Part shown: piece by piece, positions 1 to 11,001 of the stretch | Layout: every line of letters starts with the position of its first letter | Numbering within the stretch: the stretch's first letter is position 1 | DNA from: Lycium barbarum | Taxonomy: Eukaryota; Streptophyta; Magnoliopsida; Solanales; Solanaceae | DNA: 64,000 nt | Assembly: GCF_019175385.1 (NCBI RefSeq) | Contig: NC_083341.1 | Coordinates: 85,710,321-85,774,320, forward strand | Reading direction: 5' to 3' | Translations under genes and position numbers: made by a program | Notes under the pieces: model-generated | The model's input: the letters and a program-made list of their open reading frames with translations, nothing else | What the model was told of the DNA's origin: nothing | Databases searched by the model: none

Positions 1-1648
1 ATATTGTTTATTTACGGATATGGAGCTGTTAAATCATTATAAAATGATTATGTGGTGGAAATATGGGACAAATACCATATGGGATATTTATGAAGTATTT
101 TGGTATTGGAAATATTATGGTTAATGTTGGTATTGTTGTTGTTGTTGGTTGCAGAGATGGAATTTCGGGCTAGGCATATAAACAGAGGAGATGCTGCCGA
201 AATTTCGGCAGATTATAGAAAGACTTATTTAAAGACTTAAGATAAGTATATAACAACAGGCCTAATCATAGTATGAATGGTTTTATATGTAGACTTGCGG
301 GATCGGACGGATAAGCGTAGGTAGCGAAGGCTGAACAAGTATGTTAAGGCTCGTCCCTTTCTTTCAAAGGCATGATTCCTATGGTACAATTTTATAAATG
401 TTTTCATAACTTCTTTGTTTCCAAAAGCTAGATGTTTATGACTCCGAAGCATGATTCCTTTCCCAATAACCCATAAATGTTTTTCCAAAATGCTCGTATT
501 TTCCAAACTAAAGGTTATGATTATGTGAGCTCTTGTGATAACAGCGACGAACATGTTCTTACGATGATAATGATGATGTTAAAAGTGAGAATATTTTCTA
601 CAATGATTATGATGATGATGTTTTATTTTTACAGATAAACGTCTCAAGTTATGAGATCGATGTTTTTGTGAGATTATTGAGCTATTTTCGTGACTTTCTA
701 AATTTTATTCATTGTTGTTGGTCTCACCTTATAATAATTGTTCCTTCAAGGTGAGATAGAGCGATGATGACTATTCCATAATATAATCGGAGGTTACCGA
801 CCTTACGTCACTCCTGCATGCAGCTTACATGATATATGTATATGTATATAGACGCATGGCCACCTGATCAGTTGGTAAAATATGATATCGTCACGAACGC
901 GGGATGCCCGGACGCGCGGTATATGATTAAATGGATCGGGGCCGACGATCCTCGGCACTATCATATATTCTATTTTATGTGTACATGTATAAGAAATGTC
1001 TTTCAAAGAAAGCTAAGCATGCATGGTATACGCCCTAAGAGGCATCATGATGTACAGTTTATTCCCTTATCTCATGTTATGTTCTATATGACTTTTTACA
1101 TTACTATTCATGCCTTACATTACTCGTACTGACGTCCCTTCCTGTGGACGCTGCGTTCATGCCCATAAGATCAGGTAGCTAGCCGGACAATCCACATCAG
1201 TAGGAGCTCCCCTCAGCGGCAGTCAGTACGCTCCATTGGTCAAAAGCTACAGCTCTTTGGTGTGCTAACTTGTTATGTACATATGTGGGTATGGCTGGGT
1301 CTTGTCCTGTCCTTTCTACAGTCTATTTTCCCTAGAGGTCTGTAGACAAGTGATATGTAGTCGTGATGTCATGCAGCCTCGTCGGCGCTTGTTTTATTGT
1401 ACAATATATATATGTGTAGCGACCTAATCGGTTTGCGTTGTTACTCTCAGTATTTATGCTTATATGTACGTGTTGGCCGTGAGTCCTCGAAACGGTGTCT
1501 CTTTTATTAATCGTTCGGGAGATAGTATAGCTCAGTCAGAGATTGTGTATGGGCCCAAGATATTCAGCGGGAAGTAAATGCAAGCATAGGAGTGCTTGGC
1601 CAGCAATGGTCGGGTACTCGTCACGGCTCATCGATTTGGGTCGTGATA
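1..1648 (+). repeat. X-array LTR1 (3' part)
   Basis: This is co-linear with LTR2 from about 16160 to 17893. It ends in GTGATA directly before the AAAG spacer and PBS. It holds the perfect palindrome CTGCCGAAATTTCGGCAG (194-211), the TCTCACCTT/AAGGTGAGA inverted repeat (722-730 and 748-756) and the hairpin CGTCC/GGACG (1133-1150). Compared with LTR2 it lacks a block near 800 and part of the first of the three conserved hairpins. About 0.9 kb of its 5' side, including the expected TATA box, lies outside the window. Confidence 0.85.
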
Positions 1649-1652
1649 AAAG

Positions 1653-1664
1653 TGGTATCAGAGC
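1653..1664 (+). other. Primer-binding site, internal 1
   Basis: TGGTATCAGAGC lies four bases (AAAG) after the LTR end. It is complementary to the 3' end of plant initiator tRNA-Met, the usual primer of Gypsy elements of this class. Confidence 0.92.
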
Positions 1665-1869
1665 ATTTCGTCCTAGGGATTGTCTACAGGCCCTGTCCAG
1701 AAGAGTCCTCTTTATGGGTATGAAGCCGGTCACACTTATAAGCAGGAAGCTGTGGGGCATTTAGGAATCATTGACCTTTCCTTCTGGCTTAGATTATGCG
1801 ATAGAGCCAGAGTCTAGGAAAGATTGCTTCTGACCTCTTTTACTGTAGGTAGGTGCAGACTGACGGAAG
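1665..1869 (+). other. Post-PBS leader with conserved hairpin
   Basis: This leader is clearly homologous to the leaders of G1, G2, X-N1 and X-N2. It starts with a GTCCTAGG block, followed by a hairpin with arms at 1711-1722 (TTTATGGGTATG) and 1731-1741. It has no long ORF. A packaging or dimerisation role is an inference from position and conservation. Confidence 0.65.
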
Positions 1870-2354
1870 ATGAAGAGATCAACCTCGGGCAGTGGGGGTG
1901 CCAAAAAGGCCCCCAGAGTACCCAGGCTCCAGGACCGAGCAGGAGGAGCCTCAGTTATTCTATTTAGACTAATCCCTTGGAGGACCCAACGACGATTCCT
2001 CCAAAAATTTTAACTTCCAGGGAGGAGGACCCCTCAGGGGACAGCTATGACACGGATCCGTCTGAGTATTCGTCTGGGACACCGGAGGAGGAGATCCCCG
2101 AGGCCATACTACTTGCTCCTGTGGTGGAGCACTACGTTAGACCAGCTACTCCGGTGAGTGTTATGGATTACTCTAGCCCTCTATCCTGGTCGTCGGTAAA
2201 CCAGGAGTTGCTCGATTTTCCATATCCTTCGGACTCAGATAAGAGAGATAATGAAGGTCAGACGAGCAGATGGTGGGTGGACGATGACAGAGAGCACACT
2301 TCACTTGATAGTTCATCAGATCAAACTAAGGACCGATCGGCTATAGGTATATGA
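1870..2354 (+). pseudogene. ORFX, array copy 1 (frameshifted)
   Basis: The ATG at 1870 opens with MKRSTSGSGGAKKAP, as in the other four copies. About ten bases present in copy 2 (after the AAKKAP-coding stretch, near 1918) are missing, which shifts the frame. The rest reads openly from about 1977 to the stop at 2352-2354. This downstream part carries the acidic SYDTDPSEY module, the VEHYVRPATPVSV segment, PYPSDSD, WWVDDDREHTSLD and a basic end near DQTKDRS. No known domain is recognised. The protein looks disordered and acidic with a basic, NLS-like N-terminus. It sits about 215 nt after the PBS, where gag would be in an autonomous element. Confidence 0.6.
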
Positions 2355-2680
2355 GACTTTATTGGAATTTCCTATGTATGTGCATTTGCTATAGATTATT
2401 ACTTAATAGCAGCGAGCAGAAATCCTAAAGGGACAGATAATTAAGTATTTATAAGTAACTACGATCAAGGTGTTTTCACCACCGTTGAGAATCTTGAAAT
2501 TTGGGACGAAAGGTAGTCATACACACGAATGAAAGGAGAATATCGAACAAAATAATATTTCTGTAGTCAGAAGAATAAGAGATCTTTTCTAATCCGGAGG
2601 GAGATGCATTATGAGAATGTTTTGGAATCTCTTAAGACCTCAATTTGCTCTAGATGATGTGATGAAGGTCGTGCAGTAAG

Positions 2681-2790
2681 GTGTGTGCGGCCAAACCAGC
2701 ACTAATGCACCGGAATTCATTAGAGTTTCAAGGTTAAGCGTGCTGGAGTGAGAAATATTAGGATGGGTGACCCCCTGGGAGTGTACTAAA
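2681..2790 (+). other. 5S rRNA-derived module, array copy 1
   Basis: The stretch CCAGCACTAATGCACCGG (2696-2713) matches plant 5S rRNA as I know it. GGTTAAGCGTGCT (2732-2744) matches the A-box region, and TTAGGATGGGTGACC (2758-2772) plus CCCTGGGA matches the intermediate element and C-box. The centre (about 2714-2731) has diverged. It is in sense orientation, about 330 nt after ORFX, and is present at the same place in all five X internal regions. It is not an intact 5S gene. Confidence 0.85.
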
Positions 2791-4954
2791 ACCCCTACGA
2801 AGACAGACATAAGAGGCAGATGGGAAATAAGAGTAGCCTAAGGGGAATTAGAGTATGCGAATGGTTGTAAATTCTGAAGGATCGTGAAGAACGAGGCGAA
2901 CTAGATCGGCAAAGAGAAGAAAGGTGCATCACAGTTTTAGAACTAGGATAGGCTTGAAAGGTATTCGGAAGTACTTGCGAGCAAGGCGTTAGAAAATATA
3001 TATATATATATATATATGTGTGGTACCCCATATTTGGTTGTATCAATGGGTATGTGTATCCTTGCAACTGACGTTGCGGTATATGGAAGGCATTAATCGA
3101 ATAGGGTAACGAAGTTCAAGTGAAGAAGATGGTACAAATGGTACAAGGTATGTTGATGTTATTTTTTACTATAGGTCAGAGTTGAAAGGTCCTAATGTAA
3201 TAACATCAGGGGAAGGAACAAAGTGAGTTTATAGAAATTAAAGAGAAAAGACTGTCTTGAGAAAGGGGGAGTAAGAAATGAGGGTGAGTGAAGCTTCCAA
3301 GTGAAATGACGGGCAAGGCAAGGGACTAATTGGATAAAAACCTGAAAGTAAGTGTGTGAACGGAATAGGGTGTGATAGCACGGACGAGAGATGAACGTAT
3401 AGTACTAGGAGAACAGATATTGGTAAATGGGACTAAAGGAAAGCAACCACAAATAGGGATGTGAAGTAAGAAAGAGAATGATCAGGCCTTGTAAAGAAAC
3501 TCAGAGATTTGCATCTCTCGAGAGGCATATAAAGGGATAAATGTGTAGTCCTATTGGCATGGTTGCCTCGAACGTGGAGAAACTTTCCTAAAAGGTGACT
3601 TAAGAATAGAACGGATTTGCACGTTAAAAGGACGTTTCACGAACTTCAGGTTCAATACTGTAAATAAAAAGGAGAAGAAGAACGCTCAAGGAGAAAGAAA
3701 CCCAACGAGGGCTAAGGGTGAAAGTAGGGAAAGAATACTAATGGGCCGATAGAAGGAAGATGAGAGCATTTAGAAGTAAGGTAACTGGAAATCATTAACC
3801 CCGGGAGTAAGAAAGATACCTTAACGATTTGGCTGTGGAAACCGATCAATTATCGAGATAAGAACGAGGATGGGGGGATGACACAAATGCTTAGAAAAAT
3901 TAATGATAGGGGACAAGAATTCCTGTAACGGCCGAGAGATTTGATCATAGAGGAAATTAAAGGAACGTGCATGGAAAACAACCTGGCCGTGGCATCAGAA
4001 AGACAGGAAAAGACTCGATGAATGAGGATGGAGAGAGTGTAAACTATAAGGATTTCATGACATGAACAAGAAATGGCAGAACACTGGAAGAAATACAACG
4101 CATAGATAGGACGCAACTAAATGGACAAAGAAAATTTCGAATAAGTGAGCTAAGTGGATAAAAGAACTGATAACGGAAGTGGAAGAGTGTAGCATATTAA
4201 CACTCAATGATATATTGTCGACGTAAAGAAAAATCGGAAACTCAGAGCAAGAAGGATTTCAGTAGTAATGGTTGTGAAGGAAGACGAAGGATAAAAGGAG
4301 CGGAATGTCCCCGTAGAATGCTTTGGTGGATTCCAATGCCCTCAGTAACCTATTATTTCGGGAAAAAGTTCAATCACAAAAGGTAGGAGTAGAAGGACCT
4401 TAAGGAAGGGAGCGAGGAACGGATTTGTACGGTATAAGAGCTACGTTTAAATGCGAAGCCCTGATTAGTAGAAAGGAAAATAACTCAAATTGTATAATGA
4501 GAGAACTCCTGTATTATAAGAGACTAAAAGAGCTGAAGGGTCGTTAAGGTTGGCTGATGACTACTGACATTTGGGAGTTACTAGTGTACGAGAGCACCCT
4601 TAAATAGGGGGGAAGAGCATATGAGGCTTGAAAGGAGTTATGACGTTCTCAAGCTCCAGAAGAAGAAGAAATTTATTAGCTCGAGGCCAAAGTTCGAGGC
4701 ATATTGGTATATCAAGAACGTATCAGAAAGGAGCAGAAATGAATTGAAAATAAGTGTGCCATGAGGAAGGTATAGGAAGAAATTATGGAAAACAACTCAA
4801 CAGAGCACTTCACACCAACATGAGCTGCGATATTTCTAGACCATGGTTTGAATCCCTCGTATCGGGAGGAACTGCGCCGTACCTAAGTGTGCAGCGACAT
4901 GTCTTAAAGGGTAATAAAGAGAGAAAAGAGGGTTTCTAAGCTAAATCCACAAGG
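2791..4954 (+). other. Non-coding internal region of X-array unit 1 (left part)
   Basis: This purine-rich stretch has no coding region with family support. It includes a (TA)n run near 2997-3016. It is co-linear with 19049-21180 in unit 2, and it is broken at 4955 by X-N1. No function is seen. Confidence 0.7.
4601..4617 (+). other. Internal polypurine tract (cPPT-like), unit 1
   Basis: TAAATAGGGGGGAAGAG closely resembles the terminal PPT of the same element (AAGGGGGGAAGGA at 15245-15257) but lies in mid-internal sequence. The equivalent in unit 2 is at 20831-20847. A second plus-strand priming site is inferred only from the sequence. Confidence 0.4.
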
Positions 4955-4959
4955 GATGA
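4955..4959. repeat. Target-site duplication GATGA, left of X-N1
   Basis: GATGA is repeated at 14057-14061 on the other side of X-N1. The uninterrupted site is visible in unit 2 near 21185. Confidence 0.92.
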
Positions 4960-7900
4960 TGTCACGACCCAGCCCCGTGGGCCGCGACTGGTGTCCTTCT
5001 GGGACACCCCAAACGAACTCACACCCAGACCATCGTAATCAGACTCGTCCGAACTCAACGTACGTTATTCGAACTCATCATCGTAATCAGACATCTACCG
5101 AACACTTATCCTAAGCAGTCGCCCATACAGATCAGACAAATCACAAGTCAGGAAGTAGGCGGAATGTACATCGCCAAATTTCACACACACACATCAGAAG
5201 GGTGGCGGAATGCACATCGCCCCCAAATACATACACATACATACAAACTTAGAGGCCGACTTGGCCATAGTAGCGTACGGGCCGCTTAAGATCGCAAAAC
5301 AGGCTCACATGCAAACACACCGGACCCACGACCCACAAATCTGACTACAGGCCTCTAGACAAAACAGAACATAAGAACATAGGACGGGACAGGGCCCCGC
5401 CGTACCCACTCATCCAAATATACAGAATACAGACACAACAAAAGATATGTACCAAAAGTAGGCTCCGGATCAAGGGGAGCTTTCCAACACAGCAGAATGA
5501 GTAGCCTAAACTGGAGGACCACCCAAACGAGCTTCTGTACCTGCGGGCATGAAACACAGCCCCCGAAGAAACGGGGGTCAGTACGGGAGAAGTACTGAGT
5601 ATGTAAAGCAGAAGGTACAGAAATCACAAACATAGCTGGAGTCAGAAAGAACAAACACACCAACATCACAAACAAAGCAAACCTGTGCGGGAGGCGAACG
5701 TACAAATGCAAATCAAATCATGTATAGGGTTTAGGAACGTGGTCACCCCCCGACGCTGGTGCCACAACACATCATAACTCCAGAAGTTTTCAAATCTCCG
5801 TACAGTCTCCAGACACATCATATCACACACACATCACATCATCAGAACATATCAAATGCCATATCACATCATAACTCCATAAACGGTAACCGGCCCTATG
5901 GCGAGGCCTCGGAAACCGTAACACATCATAACTCCCGAATATATTATAGCGCGCACGATCACAAAGTCGGCCCGGGTACCGACGAACGAAGTCATAGCAG
6001 ATAGCACGAACAGAGTAGTGCCGAAACCATATGCATATTAAAAATAATTTGTCGAACTCAACATATTGTTTACATATAGATAGATACTGACGCCAGAAGG
6101 CTCGGAGTAGGAATCGAATTGATAAAAGTAGGCATATAAAGGTTACGAAGTTCCAAACTGTCAAATTCGTAAGAAAACTGTTCATAAGTCATTTTTCCGG
6201 AATTCTCACATCATCCCAAAGTACAGAACATGCATTAATGGCATAGGAAGTTTCAAACACATCCTTGAGTCATAAACAGAAGATTGCGAATCATAACAGA
6301 CACAAGCGAATCAAACAAACCGAATAAGGGGAGCCTCGGGGCTCGCGGGCCCACCTCGGGTCAAATTGAGGCGGCGAACACAAATCACAGACTTTCGGCT
6401 CCATAGAGCCATCTACGAAAGTTTCGAAGGGTTTCGGACACAACAACACAAGTTATGGAGGTACGAACATTCTTTTAACCAAAAGTGACAAAAAGGGTTC
6501 AATCGCGCTGGGTGAATAGTGCTCGAACTTGAACTTCGATTTCCAAGAGCAGGGTTATTCCCGAGATTCCGAAATTTACCTAGTGGGTCTAGGACATGCC
6601 AAAAGAATGAGAGGTAGGCTTTACATACCTGGTTGGCGCCTTACGCTCCTCAAATCGCAATTCCCGTTTCGTCCAGAAACTGCAAATGGTCACTTTTACC
6701 AGTTACTATTCATGAGAATTAACATTTTAGTCTTTGGGCTATATTTGGCTACCGAAATTTCGGCAGCACTTCCCCTATAACTCTAACACCCCCGAGACTT
6801 AGCTCGGCTCAAAATACAACAACAACAACAGCCCAACATCATTAAACCATACAAACCACAACCATATTACATTAACTTCAAAATTTCACTTTAATACATA
6901 AGTTGGCAAATTCTTGATTCAACTTCAAAATTCCAAATTTATTTTCACATTAGTCCATTCATTCACTCATTCTCAATTATTCAAACACACTACATACAAG
7001 TTCCAAATCACATACAAACATCTCCAAAGTTCACTACTTTCCAATTTTCATTCAAAACACCAAAAGTTACGACGAACGTTCTAACTTGCGTCGTTTCATT
7101 CCAAACTCATTATCATCAACCATAAATCATGTTCAAAGTCTTTAGTATCATAAATATACTATGATATACACAAATATACCAAGGGTATACACTTTCCAAT
7201 AACGTCAAAAATTATTTTCTAATACCAACTCAATTCCTTAATCAATCATTTATAACATAATGACCACAACAACACATTATTCAAACTAAACAAGCTCAAA
7301 TTCTTAGGCCTTTCACCTCCCTCACTTTCGGCCAAACACACCCTTTATACACACACACACCATGCACAAACACAACACCATTCCAAAATCTTCATGCTAA
7401 TTCAATCACTAACACATATGTATCCCTTTCATAACATAAAAACATTGAAATCTTACCTCTTTCTTTAAATTCCGATTCGCCGCAAACGTCGTCCTCTCGT
7501 CAAACTAATTGTACCACCACGAAGAGCACCTTGAACTCATCAATTATTCCAAAAGAGACTAGGTGATTGGATTAGAAACAAAGGCCAAGATTTTTATTTT
7601 TTTTCTATCTTGGTTCGGCCGAGAGCCTTCAATGGGTGCTCTCCAATTTTTTTTCTTTGTTCTAGATAATTACTAGCTACAAAGTGATATATATCCAATA
7701 TTGAAAGTCATGTGCATAGCACATGACATTAAACAATTGGGTTTGGGCCAACCTAGTGGCCGGCCCCCCTTCAAATTGTTTGGGCCTCATTTCTTGTTTC
7801 ACTTTCTTGGCCCAACTCATTAAAAGTCCCGTTTTGCAATTCCCGAAACTAATTTCCGAAATTCCAAATTTACCCTCGGCCTTTCCCAATGTCTTAACAT

Positions 7901-8014
7901 CAATGATTCCATAACCAACATCGTCATATTCACCACAATTAAAAATATTTCTTCATACGGCACAATCTTTATTATTTCTCAATTTTCACTTACACGAAAA
8001 TACGGGACATAACA
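4960..8014 (-). repeat. X-N1 3' LTR
   Basis: On the plus strand it starts TGTCACGACCC and ends GGGACATAACA. In element sense it begins TGTTATGTCCCG and ends GGGTCGTGACA. It contains the three-hairpin block (5541-5597, minus sense) and the near-palindrome CTACCGAAATTTCGGCAG (6749-6766). The ORFs of 63-120 codons inside it recur at +6042 in the other LTR and look incidental. Confidence 0.93.
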
Positions 8015-8050
8015 TTTTCCCCCCCTTAAGGACATTCGTCCTCGAATGTT
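8015..8050 (-). other. X-N1 polypurine tract and preceding hairpin
   Basis: In minus sense AACATTCGAGGACGAATGT is followed within a few bases by TTAAGGGGGGGAAAA (8015-8029), then the LTR. The arms ACATTCG and CGAATGT are at 8032-8038 and 8043-8049 with a 4-nt loop. The same hairpin-PPT arrangement is found in X-array unit 1, X-N2 and G1. Confidence 0.85.
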
Positions 8051-9307
8051 GAATCGACCTCATGGGTGTCGCACTACTCCGGGAGGGTTCTCTTGATAGT
8101 TGTCCTTTATTGATTTCTCCGACATATCTTCTCTACCAATACCAGGGGTAGATTTCTCACGTCACCGATTCACATGCCTTCATAATACATTTTCTCATAC
8201 TTTACGTAATCACCGAACTCTGCACTATATTCTTGTAAGGGACGGACGCTTTCCAGATATCATCGTCAATATCATCTTCTTTTCACACTCCTGAGTTTCC
8301 TTACCACATTGTCGTAATCTCTCTTTACTTCATAGCAAACACTTCATGCCAAACAGATTCAGAACTTAAGCCGGACGCGCATAAATATATCAGACGGATT
8401 CGTAGTCAACATCAAAAGTGCGGACGCATATCAGACACATCTGAGATCGGAGTCAGACGTACAAAGGCGTATCAAACGAATTCGTAGGCAGAATCAGACA
8501 CCCGAAGATATACCAAACAGATTCACAATCAAAGCCAGACGTACGGAATCATATCGAACAAACCCGAAATCAGAAGCAAATATACAGAATTGTTTCATAC
8601 CGAATCGTGATCAGACAAACCGAAATGTATCAAACACACGCGCGGTCAAAATCAAACGCACAGAATAATATCAGACGGATTTATATCCAGAGTCAGACAT
8701 ACAGAGGTGTGCCAGACAGAAACGGATCCAGAATCAAACGCACAAAAGGTTCATCGGACGGGAACATAGTCGAACTCAGAAATATAGAGGCGTACCAGGT
8801 AGAGCCTCATCGGAATTGGAAGTGCGGAAGCACCACAGATAGATTGTCAATTTAGGATCACATCGTTCACATTAAGGCTCCAATAATTCATGAGAATTTC
8901 CTTTTTATTTGCAAACTCACTCATCAGTCGTCACACAATTTACCTTGCGTCTTACGTATCGATTCTTTCAAGGATTCTATTTATTCACACTGCTTACCTT
9001 TCATTTATCACAACATTAGTTGCCGGGGCTCGGCTCTTAGCCCTCATGGCCCTGAATGAAAATCATACACACACACATACACACGTTTACTCATACCTTA
9101 CTGGCGAACATCTCTGGCTGCTATTCAAATTCGTTCAATTTCCCAAGAAGTGTTGTACCCTTTCCTTTTTTTTGCCCGTTTAGTCCGCCTCGTTTCGCGC
9201 GACTCCCGAAAGGGCACCAATTACTCCACACACATTCTATTACCTTTTGGTTACCTCAAATTCCCATCTACATTAATCATACTTACACTTATGAAAAACA
9301 TTGCATT
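8051..9307 (-). other. Non-coding internal region of X-N1 (between 5S module and PPT)
   Basis: No supported coding region is seen. Part of it (8370-8830) is dense in degenerate CAGA(C/T)-type short repeats spaced about 30-40 bases. A (CA)n run lies at about 9063-9083. It is shorter than the equivalent region of X-N2 and the X-array. Confidence 0.6.
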
Positions 9308-9412
9308 ACTTCCCAGGGGGTCACCCATCCCAGAATTGCTCTGGCTTGAGCACGCTTAACCCCGAAACTTTCACGCATTCTGATGCGTTAGGGCTGATAT
9401 AATCCCATCAAT
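9308..9412 (-). other. 5S rRNA-derived module of X-N1
   Basis: In minus sense it reads GGTTAAGCGTGCT, GGGATGGGTGACC and CCCTGGGAAGT at 5S spacing. Upstream is a diverged match to the 5S 5' half (ATTATATCAGCCCTAACGCA). A-box, intermediate element and C-box positions are retained while the rest has drifted. Confidence 0.82.
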
Positions 9413-10127
9413 TGCCCTGCACGACCTTTGTCACGCAATTTTAGGCCAAACGGGGTCTTAGCAAATCTTTCGGAAATTTTTCGTAGCGGGTCCCACTCTC
9501 GGCTAAGCCGTACCATTACCTTGTCGCCTTTCTGAATTTCCAACATTCACTTTCATACACATATACATATGATCACAACTAACCCACAAATTTAAGTCTC
9601 CAAATAGTCGATGTGATCCGCTAGAAATGCCACCGTAAGGTGTTCTCTGGCCACCGACAGAAGAAAACTAAAGCCCGATAAGTATCGCGGGGCCTTTTGT
9701 ACTTAGTCTACATATTTACTTCTATATTTCTGGAAATATTTGGGCAGAGTTTCCTCTGTATTTCTTACTATCCGAAACCTGTACACCAGAAATACCAACC
9801 ACGCCTCACAGGGCCAACACATATGTACACACATACACATCATATCACGTCGTAACGCAGCCACACAGGGCTGATGACTTCAAATAGGAATTATAACATC
9901 GTCGACACTTACCACACGTGCCCAACTCAAACGGCATCGGAGGCGTTTTCCTGTTTTCCTTCATCCAGGATTTCCAAAATCACTCGGACGGTGGGGATAT
10001 TTAGTCGCCCTTGCCTTGGGTCACCCGGTCTCTAATTCCTTTAAATTTCCGTCGTCTTCATAGGACAACGTTTTGCGAATATCATACACATATAGAAAAT
10101 TCTAAAAACTCATACACTTATAAATAA
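9413..10127 (-). other. Non-coding stretch between ORFX and 5S module of X-N1
   Basis: No supported ORF. Several blocks, such as GGGTCCCACTC at 9490-9500, recur at the same place in X-N2 (near 56095-56105), so this part is homologous between the two elements. Confidence 0.55.
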
Positions 10128-10709
10128 TCAATATCGGGTCTGACTTGGGGAGCTGCCGTGAGAGGTATGTCCACTATCATCCACATCTGTCTGCTCTCTG
10201 CCTATCCGGTCTCCATTATTACCCACATCTGAATCGGAGGGATACGGACGATCAGTCAAATCCCGGCTCACTGACGACCCAGGCCAAGAACCGGAGAAAT
10301 CCATAGCACTCTCCGAGGTGGCTGGGCTATCAGGGTTCTCCCTAACGATAAGAGCTGGCGCATATTTGAAAATCTCCTCCTGAGTCATCCCAGAAGAATG
10401 CTCCGATGGGCCTGCCTCATCACTATCCTCCTCCGCGGAGGTAAGAAGCTCCGGAGGGGTCATCGCCAGATCCCCCGAGATGTCTGTGTCGTAGCCATCC
10501 TCCACGGGATCCTCCGCCCCAGGAATCGGGGACTCTGGAGGAGTCGTACAGGGGTCCTCCGACGGGTCTGTATCGTAGCTATCCTCCGGGCAATCCTCCG
10601 AAGGATCCGTCTCGAACGAGTAACTGGGGCCCTGCCTACTCGGCCCCGGTGACAGCCTGGGGGCCTTCTTGGCACCCCCATCCTCATCGTCGGAAGCCGT
10701 CCTCTTCAT
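10128..10709 (-). CDS. ORFX, intact copy: acidic repeat protein of unknown function
   Basis: This is a 193-residue ORF and the only intact ORFX in the window. The ATG (10707-10709) is at the position conserved in all five copies. Residues 1-18 are basic at two places (MKR... and AKKAPR), like a bipartite nuclear localisation signal. Residues about 30-100 hold three degenerate copies of an acidic module built on (Y/F)xTDPSEDxxxTPPE. The C-terminal part has PYPSDSD and VDDSGHTSHGSS. There is no gag major homology region, zinc knuckle, protease or RT motif. It occupies the gag position after the PBS leader. Possible roles, such as an RNA- or chromatin-binding accessory protein, are speculation. 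A captured host exon is an alternative. Confidence 0.7.
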   Translation of the reverse strand: MKRTASDDEDGGAKKAPRLSPGPSRQGPSYSFETDPSEDCPEDSYDTDPSEDPCTTPPESPIPGAEDPVEDGYDTDISGDLAMTPPELLTSAEEDSDEAGPSEHSSGMTQEEIFKYAPALIVRENPDSPATSESAMDFSGSWPGSSVSRDLTDRPYPSDSDVGNNGDRIGREQTDVDDSGHTSHGSSPSQTRY

Positions 10710-10729
10710 CCTTCACCAACCTACAATCA

Positions 10730-10985
10730 CCTGCACGGAGAGGGTCAGAAATAATTTCCCAAAATACTGACGCTAACATTCTTTTCGGAGCCTTGCTGTG
10801 AACACAGCAATTCGTTGGGAGGAACCATCCTAACAGTATAGCTTTATCGCACGATCTAAGATCCCAAGAAAGGGTAACACAACATCCTAGATGTCCTGTA
10901 GCTCCTTGTTTATAGATGTGGTGCACAACACATCGATAAACAAGACTCTACTAGACACGGCCTGTAGACATTCCGAGGACAAACC
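10730..10985 (-). other. X-N1 post-PBS leader with conserved hairpin
   Basis: It is homologous to the leaders of X-N2 and of the gag-pol elements. The hairpin has arms GTTTATAGATGTG (10908-10920) and CACATCGATAAAC (10929-10941), with 12 of 13 pairs and an 8-nt loop. Confidence 0.65.
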
Positions 10986-10997
10986 GCTCTGATACCA
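10986..10997 (-). other. X-N1 primer-binding site
   Basis: In minus sense TGGTATCAGAGC, four bases from the LTR end at 11002. It matches initiator tRNA-Met. Confidence 0.92.
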
Positions 10998-11001
10998 CTT
11001 T

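Noticed and set aside
2681..2790. Functional 5S rRNA gene
   Set aside because: The central part is diverged, the 3' end lacks the expected 5S terminus and T-run, and the copy lies inside a retrotransposon. Called a 5S-derived module instead.
5823..6185. 120-codon minus-strand ORF, and 5355-5711 (118 codons), as possible genes
   Set aside because: Both recur at +6042 because they lie in the two X-N1 LTRs. They have no recognisable motif and overlap the hairpin block or AT-rich LTR sequence.
7921..8060. Host promoter or gene start near the C-rich tract
   Set aside because: The C-run is the reverse complement of the X-N1 polypurine tract next to its LTR.
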